Assembly: GCF_008365375.1 (NCBI RefSeq)
Contig: NZ_QOKW01000020.1
Location: 50,422-114,421, forward strand
Source of the DNA: Roseomonas genomospecies 6
GTDB lineage: Bacteria > Pseudomonadota > Alphaproteobacteria > Azospirillales > Azospirillaceae
DNA length: 64,000 nucleotides
Direction: 5' to 3'
Of the stretch, positions 42,338 through 50,930 are shown in pieces. Each line of letters begins with the position of its first letter. Position 1 is the first letter of the stretch. Under the pieces are notes generated by a model. It was not told the DNA's origin, ran no database searches, and saw only the letters and a list, made by a program, of their open reading frames with translations. The position numbers and the translations under genes are program-made.

Positions 42338-45300
42338 TCAACCCGTCCTTTTCAGCTTCCGCGCTTGGCCCGACTGCACGGAAGGGAGGATTGTCCCAGG
42401 CGAACCGGCTTCCGTGGAAACCGACGCCTCCGCCTTGTCTCCGGAAAACGAGTAGAAGAACTGCGGCGCATTGGGGTTGGGCAATTTGCCCACCTTCTTC
42501 CGGCGCTTGTTCTCGCTCGCTGCCAGTCTCGCGTGGTTGAGGGCCAGCAGACGTTCCAGCACCTCCTCGTCCGACAGGTCTGCCGGCCAGCCGTAGGCGT
42601 CGGCCACGGCGGCGTCGAGGGCGGCGTGGGCCTGCACGAGCCACGCCGGACGCTGGTTGTAGAGGTTGGTCAGCGTGCGGGTCTTCTGGATCGCGGCTGC
42701 GCGCTCGTCGCGGGGCAGCAAGCGCTTCGGGTAGTCCGGCACCACCTCGTCCACCGCCTCCACGAGGTCGGACGGGTTCAGCCAGTTCTCGCGCAGTTCA
42801 TTCAGCCGCTTCGCCGCCGCCGCGATGGCCTTCGCACGCGGATCGTCGGCATAGGCCGATGCCGGACGGTCAGGGGTAAGGCCGTCCGGGAAGGGGAAGG
42901 TCTCGAAGGTCGTGGACGGCGTGTAGCGGGGCCGGTCCTCGAGACTCGTTCCCAGGCGCAACGCCCACAGTTCATGGAAGCGGCTGTGCAGGATACCGAA
43001 CGCAGTGTCGTCGTCGCGTGCGATCACATCCAAAAGATTTGCCGACAGCACGCTTGTCGGTTGCCAGGCAAAGACCCTGTGCTTGGCAACAACCGGGGTG
43101 ACGATGCACCGGGTAAGCCCCGCCAGACCCGCACGCAGTTCCGGACGGGAGCGTTCGTGCAGCCACCACAATTGCCGGGTGCGCAAGTTACGGTCCTTGG
43201 CCCGTTCAGGGCGGACATGGCGCAAGGCATGTTCAAAGGGCGCCTCGTACAGCGCGGCTTCCTGTTCGTTCAAACCGTTAAAATCGATCACCCAGGTGTC
43301 CGACGGACGCCGCACGACATCCATGGCGTTCAGCCAAGGACGAAGCACGTCGGCGTTCGGTCGCCCGTTCGGATTCAACGGCCCAGCCAGCCACGCGCGG
43401 GCCGTCGCACCTGGAACATCGAACGCCCCATACTTTTTGATGCCTTCGAAACACACCCCGCCATTCTCCGCCAACGGTCGCGCCGTTGTCAGGTCCACCC
43501 CGCCCCCGGTCAGGTCGGCGAATATCTCCGGGACCTCCTTCCCGTCCAGCCGGGGCGTCTCGTCGATGCCCTTGGGGCCGAAGCAGACCAGCGACACGCG
43601 GACGGCGGCCCCCTCCTCCACCTGCCAGGGCTCGTCGGACCAAGCGTCAAAAATGGTGCCGCTCGCGCGGATGCGGTCGAGCACGCTACGGTTGGCCCCG
43701 CCCCGGATGGAATTGGTGGAGACGAAGCCGACACGCTCCACCCTGCCCTCCTCCAGCAAGGCGCGGGCCTTCTCGAACCAGTAGCACACGAGGTCCACGT
43801 TGCCGGAAAGCCGCCCGGCGAACAGCCGGCGCAGGCGCGTCACATACTCCTCTCCCAACTCGCCCAGCATGGACTTGTCGCCAAGGAAGGGCGGGTTGCC
43901 CAGGATGACCACGCGGTACGGCTCCCCGTTCCCGTTCTTCCTGTCCTTATCCTCATCGGCGGCCAGGGTCTCGGCGTCGGGCCAGCGGGCTTCGCCGCCG
44001 ATCAGGTCGATCAGGGCGTCCTTCTGCTCGATGGTCTTCAGGCTTTGGAGGATCGGGTTGCGCGGCACGTCGTAGCCATGACGGCGCATCCACTGGATCG
44101 CGCCGATCCAGACGGAGATGCGGGCCAGTTCGACGCCCAGCGGGTTGACGTCGATCCCCAGCACCGCCTCCGGCCCGATGGTCTTCGGCCGCGCGTTGCC
44201 CTTCAGGTCCAACTCCAGTTGGCGGGGAAAGCCGAAGCCTTCGCCCTCGACCACCACCTCGTGCTCCAGGTCCTTCAGCGCGCGCAACGCCAGATACAGG
44301 AAGTTGCCCGAGCCGCAGGCCGGGTCCAGCACGCGGAAGCGGTGCAGCCGGTCCAGAAAGCCGTCGTACAGCGCCCGTGCCTTCCGGCGGAGGCGCTCGC
44401 GTTCCGTGGGCGCGGCGGCCCTGGCCTTGCCCAGCAAAGCGACGATGCGGTCGCGCGCCGCCATCCATTCCCGGCGCAAGGGGCGGGTGACCACCGGCTC
44501 CACCAGCTTCAGAATGGTGGGCTCCGGCGTGTAGTAGACGCCGACCGCCCCCTGCGACAGGCCGGAGCGGTCACGCCGCACCACCTCGCGCGCCAGGACC
44601 GTGCGCCGTTCGGGGCTCAATCCGCGTTCGAACAGGGTTCCCAGGATCGTCGGGTCGATGTCCGACCAGTCCAGCCGCGCCGCCTCGCGCACCATCGCGA
44701 TGTCGCCGGCCTCCAAGGGCAACGCGTCGGCGTCGTTGAACAGGCCGCCGTTGAACCAATCGACCTTCTCGAACCCGACCCGCCCACCGTGGCGCATGGA
44801 ACGGAACAGTTGCTCCGCCAGCGGAACGAACTCCGCCGGTTCGTGGGCCGCCTCGTCCAGCAGCCGTGTGAACATCCGCTCGCCCAGCAGGCCGACATTC
44901 TCCGCGAACATGCAGAAGACCAGCCGCATGAGGAAATGGGCCACCGTCCAGCGGTCATGCCCGCGTCCCGCAAGCCGGGCGGCAAGGGCGGCGAAACGCC
45001 CGGCCGCCTCCTCGGTCAGCATGGTCCGCGTCTGTCCGGGACGCAGCCGTTCCGGAGCGGTGAAGGCCCATTTCAGGATGTTCAGGCGGTCGGGGTCGCG
45101 CAGGTCGGTCAGGCCGATCTCGTGCTTCTCCGTGACGGCGTTGGTCCAGTTCGTGTGGACCCGGATACGGACCATGTCGCTGACGATCAGCAGGGGCGGG
45201 TTGTCGAGGGACGGCGCATAGCGCTGAAGCTGCGCATAGGCCGTTTCCAGGTTGCGTCCGGGTCCCTTGTATTCCCAGGCGAAGCAGCCGCGTTTCCAAA

Positions 45301-45520
45301 CGTCGGCGCGTCCGGGCCGCCCATCGGTCTTGGCGACGGCCTTTTCGAAGCAATAGTCCTTCGCCGTCGGGTCGGCATCTGCCGGAGTCTTTTCCCCCAA
45401 GACATGGCAAAGATCGACGAAATGTTGTTGTGCTCCCTGACTCTCGCCCAGTGAAGATCGTTTCCATTTGCGGACGAATTCCTCCACCGTCATGCGAGGT
45501 CGCATGGCGTCGTCAAGCAT
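42338..45520 (-). CDS. MmeI-like single-chain restriction-modification enzyme (type IIL)
   Basis: A 1060-residue protein joining nuclease and methyltransferase. The N-terminal PD-(D/E)XK site is Asp73, Glu83, Lys85 (ADVWKRG ... WEYKG), the same D-X9-EXK spacing as MmeI. The adenine methyltransferase has DPACGSGNF (399-407) and NPPF (542-545), in the gamma-class order. The C-terminal third (about 650-1040) should be the target-recognition and helical spacer part. MmeI-like enzymes methylate one strand and cut about 20 bases away, needing no partner gene; none is seen here. It sits in tail-to-tail orientation with the tracrRNA, forming a defence island with CRISPR-Cas. Target sequence unknown. 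Confidence 0.88.
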   Translation of the reverse strand: MLDDAMRPRMTVEEFVRKWKRSSLGESQGAQQHFVDLCHVLGEKTPADADPTAKDYCFEKAVAKTDGRPGRADVWKRGCFAWEYKGPGRNLETAYAQLQRYAPSLDNPPLLIVSDMVRIRVHTNWTNAVTEKHEIGLTDLRDPDRLNILKWAFTAPERLRPGQTRTMLTEEAAGRFAALAARLAGRGHDRWTVAHFLMRLVFCMFAENVGLLGERMFTRLLDEAAHEPAEFVPLAEQLFRSMRHGGRVGFEKVDWFNGGLFNDADALPLEAGDIAMVREAARLDWSDIDPTILGTLFERGLSPERRTVLAREVVRRDRSGLSQGAVGVYYTPEPTILKLVEPVVTRPLRREWMAARDRIVALLGKARAAAPTERERLRRKARALYDGFLDRLHRFRVLDPACGSGNFLYLALRALKDLEHEVVVEGEGFGFPRQLELDLKGNARPKTIGPEAVLGIDVNPLGVELARISVWIGAIQWMRRHGYDVPRNPILQSLKTIEQKDALIDLIGGEARWPDAETLAADEDKDRKNGNGEPYRVVILGNPPFLGDKSMLGELGEEYVTRLRRLFAGRLSGNVDLVCYWFEKARALLEEGRVERVGFVSTNSIRGGANRSVLDRIRASGTIFDAWSDEPWQVEEGAAVRVSLVCFGPKGIDETPRLDGKEVPEIFADLTGGGVDLTTARPLAENGGVCFEGIKKYGAFDVPGATARAWLAGPLNPNGRPNADVLRPWLNAMDVVRRPSDTWVIDFNGLNEQEAALYEAPFEHALRHVRPERAKDRNLRTRQLWWLHERSRPELRAGLAGLTRCIVTPVVAKHRVFAWQPTSVLSANLLDVIARDDDTAFGILHSRFHELWALRLGTSLEDRPRYTPSTTFETFPFPDGLTPDRPASAYADDPRAKAIAAAAKRLNELRENWLNPSDLVEAVDEVVPDYPKRLLPRDERAAAIQKTRTLTNLYNQRPAWLVQAHAALDAAVADAYGWPADLSDEEVLERLLALNHARLAASENKRRKKVGKLPNPNAPQFFYSFSGDKAEASVSTEAGSPGTILPSVQSGQARKLKRTG

Positions 45521-45692
45521 GAAAGTGCATTCTTCCGTGTTTTAACTGCAAGAATGCTGAACATGAAAACTTAAAATATTATTTAGCGAAGCTACTTGCG
45601 CAAATCATTTTGCACAGGAAACAAATGCATTCATGCGTATTATTTCCAACCTTCTCTTTTCATTTACATAGCATTACCGCACCGACATACTA
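45521..45692. other. AT-rich gap upstream of the restriction-modification gene
   Basis: About 170 bases of low G+C between the restriction-modification gene and an IS701 relic. It should hold the promoter of the former (- strand); GGAAGAA lies 9 bases before the ATG at 45520. No gene is seen. Confidence 0.4.
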
Positions 45693-46654
45693 CTGCTGCG
45701 TCATAAACACCGCTGTTGAGCTTGGTAAGCCTGAAGGCAACATGGGCACCTCGGCAGGCGCTGCGCCAAGCCGATTGAAGGTCGCCGCTGGACGGAGGCG
45801 ATGGACGGAGGCGATGGACGTCGGCGCGTGGCGTTCAGGACGCACCAACCCCTCGGAGCCTGTATTCTTCGGATACGACAGGCGCCGCGCGCTGCCCGGT
45901 TTCGATGCGTTGCTCAGGGAGGAAAAGACACCGCTCGGCGACCAGAAAGCCATAAGCGGCGATGCACAGGCTGGCATGATGGTGAAAGCCGCGCCAGCCG
46001 CGCCCTTCGAAGTGGCCCAGCCCGACCTCCTGCTTGAGCTCACGATAATCGCGCTCGATGCGCCAGCGGCCTTTCGCGGCGGTGACCAACTCCATGAGCG
46101 GCGTGTCGGCCGGCAGGGTGGACAGCCAGTACTTGGCAGGCTCCGGCGCCCCGTCCGGCCATTCCACCAACAGGCATTCCTCCGGCGGCGAAACGCGACG
46201 ACAAAGGCGCATTTGTTCCCTCCCGCCATGTGATCGTCTGCCAGGTTTGCCCTGGGAGGCTCTTGGCGCCCCCCGGCCGTGCGGCAGCGGGCAGGATCGT
46301 CCGTCCAGGTTTCCGGCAGGGAAAGGCGGTGAGCGATGGGCAGACTGGCGTGATCCTTGGCGACCGACAGGGTAACGGCCACCTGGCAGTTGTCCTGTTT
46401 GCCGATCTGCCCGCAATACTGCCGCGCCACGCCGACCGACTGTTTGCCCTTCTTCGGCACGCCGGTGTCATGCGCTGTCCCGGCAGCAACAGACCCCTGC
46501 AATAGGCGCGCATCGGCGCGTGCCGGTCAGCGTGCCCCAACACACCGGCGATGGCCTCCAGATACTCATCGAACCGGCGCTCAGCCGCATCGGGGCGATC
46601 CAAACCCCTCTGTGCCATGTCTCCTATATGGCAAGCCTTCTATGACACAGTAGC
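45693..46654 (-). mobile_element. Decayed IS701-family insertion sequence
   Basis: The transposase is spread over three frames on the minus strand. MAQRGLDRPDAAERRFDEYL, EAIAGVLGHADRHAPMRAYC (from 46618) is the N-terminus, GVPKKGKQSVGVARQYCG, QIGKQDNCQVAVTLSVAKDHASLP the middle, and GRWRIERDYRELKQEVGLGHFEGRGWRGFHHHASL the C-terminal DDE part ending near 45835. The part between LLPGQ and DTGVPKKGK is deleted, so it is inactive. Imperfect inverted ends TATGACRCAGYAG are seen at 46642-46654 and, inverted, at 45693-45705 (11 of 13 match). With the IS5 remnant at 33.6 kb it brackets the defence island. Confidence 0.8.
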
Positions 46655-46925
46655 ATTACAAGGGAAGAGGCCTTTTCAAACTGCACCACCTCCGTGCAAC
46701 ACGTTGCAGCGGGTCGGAAACGGGCATAGTTCAGGGGCTGGATCAAGGACTACGCCCTGTGGTACGCGAGACGGCGTCACAACTGACGAGCCTGGGAGCA
46801 GCCGAGATCATCATGCAACTCAAGCTCGCCTTTCTTGCGCTTGGAACTTTGGCCCAAGATCACACGCGTGCGCAAATGCGCGTGCAAGGGAGCCGGGCTG
46901 GTGCGACGATCTGGCAGACGCCCCT

Positions 46926-49900
46926 ATGACCGACCTTGGCGCCCCGGACGTCGCCTTCCGAAGCCGCAGCTTCACCGCGCTCTCAGAGCGGGAGGTCGTC
47001 CTTCGCCGCATCCTCGCCGCCGACCCCATGGTCGGGGAGGCGTGGCTGCGGCTGGGTGGGCTGGCGCTGAACGACGGGCGGTTCCGCTTGGCCGCCCGCT
47101 GCTTCGCGCGGCTGATGCTGCTGGAACCCGGCCGGGCGTCGGCGCTGCACAATCTGGGGGAGGCCTTGCGGCTGGCTGGCCGGCCGGCCCAGGCCGCCAT
47201 CGCCGTCCACCGCGCGCTGCGGCTGCGCCCGGACTACCCCAGGGCGCTGGTGGCGCTCGCCACGCTGCACCAGCAGGCCGGCGGGATGCGGGCCGCCCGG
47301 CGGACGGCCGCGCGGGCGCTGGTGCTCGATCCGGCGTTGGCGGCGGGCTGGCAGTGCCTTGGCCTGATGCTGCAGGACCTGAACCGGCCCGACGCCGTGC
47401 TGCGGATCATCAGGCGCGCAGCCGTGCTGGCCCCCGCCGACGCGACGGCGCGTGCCGCCTACGGCCTCGCTCTGGCGGAGGTCAAGGAGACGGCCGCCGT
47501 CGCTCAGCTCCGCCGCGCCGTCGCCCTGGCGCCGGGGGAGGCGAGGCTCTGCGGCAACCTCGCCACGGCGCTGATGCAGGCGGGCGACCATGACGGCGCG
47601 CTGGCGCTGACTCAGCGGGTCCGCCGCCTGGACCCGGCGGCGGCGGAGGCCGACGCCCAGGATTGCCTGCTGTGCATGATGCGGGGCGACTTCCGGCGTG
47701 GCATGGCCCACGCCCGCCGCGCCCTGGCCCTGGCGCCCGACCGGGCCGGGGTGCTGATCAACGGTGGCCTGCTGTTCCACGCCCTGCGTGATCTCGGCGC
47801 AGCCATTGCCTGGACCGGGCGCGCCCTACGGCTCGACCCCAAGAGCCCGGCCGCCCGCTTCAACCTGTCGCTGGCGCTGCTGACGACGGGCGACTTCGCC
47901 CGCGGCTGGCCGCTGTACGAGGCACGCTGGGCGATGTGGGGATCGGCCTACCCGACGCATGCCCCGGCCTGGGACGGCGGCCCCCTCGACGGGCGGAGCC
48001 TCCTGCTGGTGGCCGAGCAGGGTTACGGCGACACCTTGCATTTCGTCCGCTACGCGTCCCTGCTGGCGCGGCAGGGGGCGCGGGTGGTGGTGCAGGTGCA
48101 GCCGGCGCTGAAGCGCCTGCTGTCCCGGACGCCCGGCGTGGCTGCCGCCTACGGCCTCGACGAGGCCCCGCCGCCCTGCGACCTGTGCGCGCCGATGCTG
48201 AGCGTCCCTGGCCTGCTCGGCACCCGGATCGACACGATCCCGGCCGCGCTGCCCTACCTCGTCCCGGCGGAGGAGGACCGGCGGACCTGGCGCGACCGGT
48301 TGGCGGGCGAACGCCGGTTGAAGGTCGGGCTGGTCTGGGCGGGGGAACCGCGCCGGGACGACTTCAAGGCCAACTCGGTCGACCGCCGGCGCAGCCTGAC
48401 CCTGGCCGCCTTCGCGCCGCTCGCCGGGATTCCGGGCGTGGCCTTCTACAGCCTCCAGAAAGGCGAGGCGGGGGCGCAGGCCAAGGCGCCTCCCCCCGGC
48501 CTGGAGATCGTGGATTGGACCGGCGACCTCCGCGACTTCGCCGACACGGCGGCGCTGGTCGAGCGGTTGGACCTCGTCATCTCGGTCGACACCTCCGTGT
48601 GCCATCTGGCGGGCGGGCTTGGCCGGCCGGTGTGGGTGCTGTCGCGCTTCGACGCCTGCTGGCGCTGGCTCGATCACCGGGAGGACAGCCCCTGGTACCC
48701 CACCATGCGGCTGTTCCGCCAGCCCGAGCCCGGCGCCTGGGACCCGGTCGTCGCGCGCGTCGCCGCCGCTTTAGCAAAATGGGCAGCGGAGCGGGCGGGG
48801 GAAGGGAGAGCCGATCCCATACCCACAATCCTGGCCGCCGCGCTGGCCGATCACCGGGCGCTGCGGACGGCGGCTGCGGCCCGTGGCTACCGGCATGTGC
48901 TGGCGCTCGACCCCGGCCATGCCGACGCGCAGCACCTGCTGGGGCTGACGGCGCTCACCGGCGGGCGGGTGGCAGCCGCTGCGGCTCTGCTCGGCCACGC
49001 GGTCCGCCTGGAGAGCAGCCGGGCCGCCTTCCTCAATTCGCAGGGGGAGCTGCACCGCACCGCCAATCGGTCCGGCGATGCCATGGATCGGTTCCGGCGG
49101 GCCGCCGTGATCGACCCCGCCTACGCCGAACCGCTGGTCAACCTCGCCAAACTGGCCGGGGCGGCGGAGCGATACCGGCTCGCCCGCCGGGCTGTTCGGC
49201 TGGCCCCTCAACTGGCCGACGCGTGGTGGGCGCTCGGCCACGCCGCACTCGATGGCGGGCGCAGCGGCGAAGCCGTGGTGGCCTACCGGCACGCTCTGGC
49301 GCTGAACCCGGCCCGGGACGAAGGGTTGGACCATCTGGCGCGCGCCTGCGCCCTCAAGGGCCGGCTGGCAGAGGCCGAAGCGCTGCTGGCGCGGGCGCTC
49401 CGCCTCAGCCCCGACGCCGCGCAGTCCTGGCGCAGCCTGGGGGACATCCGGCTGAGGCGCAAGGACCCGAAGGGAGCGGAGGGCTGCCTGCGCCGCGCCG
49501 TGGCGCTGCAGCCGGACTTTCCGGAGGCGCTGAACAACCTCGGCGGCGCGTTGCTCGGCGCGCAACGCTTCGGAGAGGCGCGGCTGCCTTACCGGCGTGC
49601 CGTGGCGCTGCGGCCCGGCTATCCCGATCCCTGGAACAACCACGCCAACGCGCTGCACGAGATCGGCGAGACCGCGTCGGCCCTGGCCTACTTCCGCCGC
49701 GCGCTGGCGCTCGCCCCGGACCATCCCGTCGCCTACGCCAATCTGGCGGAGGCGTTGCGCACCCAGGCCGCTTCGGCAGAGGACTACACCACCGTGGAGC
49801 GGCTGTGCCGCCGCGCGCTGGCGCTGGTGCCCGGCCACCCGCCGGCGCTGAACGTCCTGTCCGTGACCGGGCTGGACCTACGGCGGCTGGAGGAGGCGGA

Positions 49901-50930
49901 GGCGGGCTTCCGCCGCATCCTCGACCTCGACCCCGACAACCCGTCGGCGCGCTTCAACCTGTCGCTGGTGCTGCTCAAGGCCGGGCGCCTGCGCGAGGGG
50001 TGGGAGCATTACGAGGCGCGCTGGACGGTCGGGGAACTCCCGGTGCCCAAGGCCCCGGGCCGGCTGTGGACCGGGGAGCCGCTGGACGGCCGGACCATAC
50101 TGCTGCATGCGGAGCAGGGACACGGCGACGCGCTGCACTTCATGCGCTACGCGCCGCTGGTCGCGCAACGTGGCGGCCGGGTCCGTTTGGCCGTGCACAG
50201 CGCGTTGCGGCGGCTGGCGGAGCGGATGCCCGGCCTCCTGTCCGTGCACAACCTGCACGACCCCTTGCCGGTGACCGACCTGCACTGCCCGCTGATGAGC
50301 CTGCCGCGCGCCTTCAACACCGGGCTGGACGATATTCCGGCGGAGATGCCCTACCTCACCCCTGATCCGGCGGACGCCGAGCGCTGGCGCGCCCGCCTTC
50401 CGGCCAACGGGCGGGTGGATGGGCGGCTGGATGGGCGGCTGAAGGTCGGGCTGGTCTGGTCGGGCGACCCGCGGCCGCACAGCCCGAAGGCCAACGCGGT
50501 GGATCGGAGGCGCAGCCTGACCCTGGCGGCGCTGGCCCCGCTCGCCGCGGTGACCGACGTCGCTTTCATCAGTCTGCAAAAGGGCTCGCCCGCCGCCCAG
50601 GCGAAGGAGCCGCCGCCCGGCATGGAACTGCTGGACTGGATGGACGAGGTCGGTGACTTCGCCGACACCGCCGCGCTGGTCGCCGGGCTGGACCTCGTGA
50701 TCACGGTGGACACCTCCGTCGCGCATCTGGCCGGGGCGTTGGGAAAGCCGGTGTGGGTGCTGTCGCGCTACAACGGTTGCTGGCGCTGGCTGACCGGCCG
50801 CGACGACAGTCCCTGGTATCCGACGCTCCGCTTGTTCCACCAGCCGGAGCCGGGCGCCTGGGCGCCGGCCGTGGAGCGCGTGGCGGCGGCGCTGGCGGCG
50901 CTCACCGCCCGGCGGAGCGGGTCCGGCTGA
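46926..50930 (+). CDS. Double TPR-glycosyltransferase fusion
   Basis: A 1334-residue protein made of two copies of one design. TPR repeats (about 40-320) lead to a GT9-like GT-B domain (about 327-620; GDTLHFVRY, LDLVISVDTSVCHLAGGLGRPVWVLSRF). A second TPR set (about 640-1015) leads to a second domain (about 1024-1330; GDALHFMRY, LDLVITVDTSVAHLAGALGKPVWVLSRY). Both copies end SPWYPTxRLFxQPEPGAW. The D-T-S-x-x-H-L-A motif is the donor-site signature of heptosyltransferase-like folds. The protein probably arose by tandem duplication and fusion; TPRs may hold a protein or glycan acceptor. It overlaps the next, converging gene by 29 bp at the 3' end. Confidence 0.85.
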   Translation: MTDLGAPDVAFRSRSFTALSEREVVLRRILAADPMVGEAWLRLGGLALNDGRFRLAARCFARLMLLEPGRASALHNLGEALRLAGRPAQAAIAVHRALRLRPDYPRALVALATLHQQAGGMRAARRTAARALVLDPALAAGWQCLGLMLQDLNRPDAVLRIIRRAAVLAPADATARAAYGLALAEVKETAAVAQLRRAVALAPGEARLCGNLATALMQAGDHDGALALTQRVRRLDPAAAEADAQDCLLCMMRGDFRRGMAHARRALALAPDRAGVLINGGLLFHALRDLGAAIAWTGRALRLDPKSPAARFNLSLALLTTGDFARGWPLYEARWAMWGSAYPTHAPAWDGGPLDGRSLLLVAEQGYGDTLHFVRYASLLARQGARVVVQVQPALKRLLSRTPGVAAAYGLDEAPPPCDLCAPMLSVPGLLGTRIDTIPAALPYLVPAEEDRRTWRDRLAGERRLKVGLVWAGEPRRDDFKANSVDRRRSLTLAAFAPLAGIPGVAFYSLQKGEAGAQAKAPPPGLEIVDWTGDLRDFADTAALVERLDLVISVDTSVCHLAGGLGRPVWVLSRFDACWRWLDHREDSPWYPTMRLFRQPEPGAWDPVVARVAAALAKWAAERAGEGRADPIPTILAAALADHRALRTAAAARGYRHVLALDPGHADAQHLLGLTALTGGRVAAAAALLGHAVRLESSRAAFLNSQGELHRTANRSGDAMDRFRRAAVIDPAYAEPLVNLAKLAGAAERYRLARRAVRLAPQLADAWWALGHAALDGGRSGEAVVAYRHALALNPARDEGLDHLARACALKGRLAEAEALLARALRLSPDAAQSWRSLGDIRLRRKDPKGAEGCLRRAVALQPDFPEALNNLGGALLGAQRFGEARLPYRRAVALRPGYPDPWNNHANALHEIGETASALAYFRRALALAPDHPVAYANLAEALRTQAASAEDYTTVERLCRRALALVPGHPPALNVLSVTGLDLRRLEEAEAGFRRILDLDPDNPSARFNLSLVLLKAGRLREGWEHYEARWTVGELPVPKAPGRLWTGEPLDGRTILLHAEQGHGDALHFMRYAPLVAQRGGRVRLAVHSALRRLAERMPGLLSVHNLHDPLPVTDLHCPLMSLPRAFNTGLDDIPAEMPYLTPDPADAERWRARLPANGRVDGRLDGRLKVGLVWSGDPRPHSPKANAVDRRRSLTLAALAPLAAVTDVAFISLQKGSPAAQAKEPPPGMELLDWMDEVGDFADTAALVAGLDLVITVDTSVAHLAGALGKPVWVLSRYNGCWRWLTGRDDSPWYPTLRLFHQPEPGAWAPAVERVAAALAALTARRSGSG

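Noticed and set aside
42284..45454. 1056-codon + strand frame over the restriction-modification gene
   Set aside because: Antisense of a protein with intact nuclease and methyltransferase motifs.
45669..46660. 9-bp direct repeat TAGCATTAC on both sides of the IS701 relic as a target duplication
   Set aside because: The left copy is 16 bp away from the element's inverted end, so it does not fit a simple insertion footprint; may be chance.
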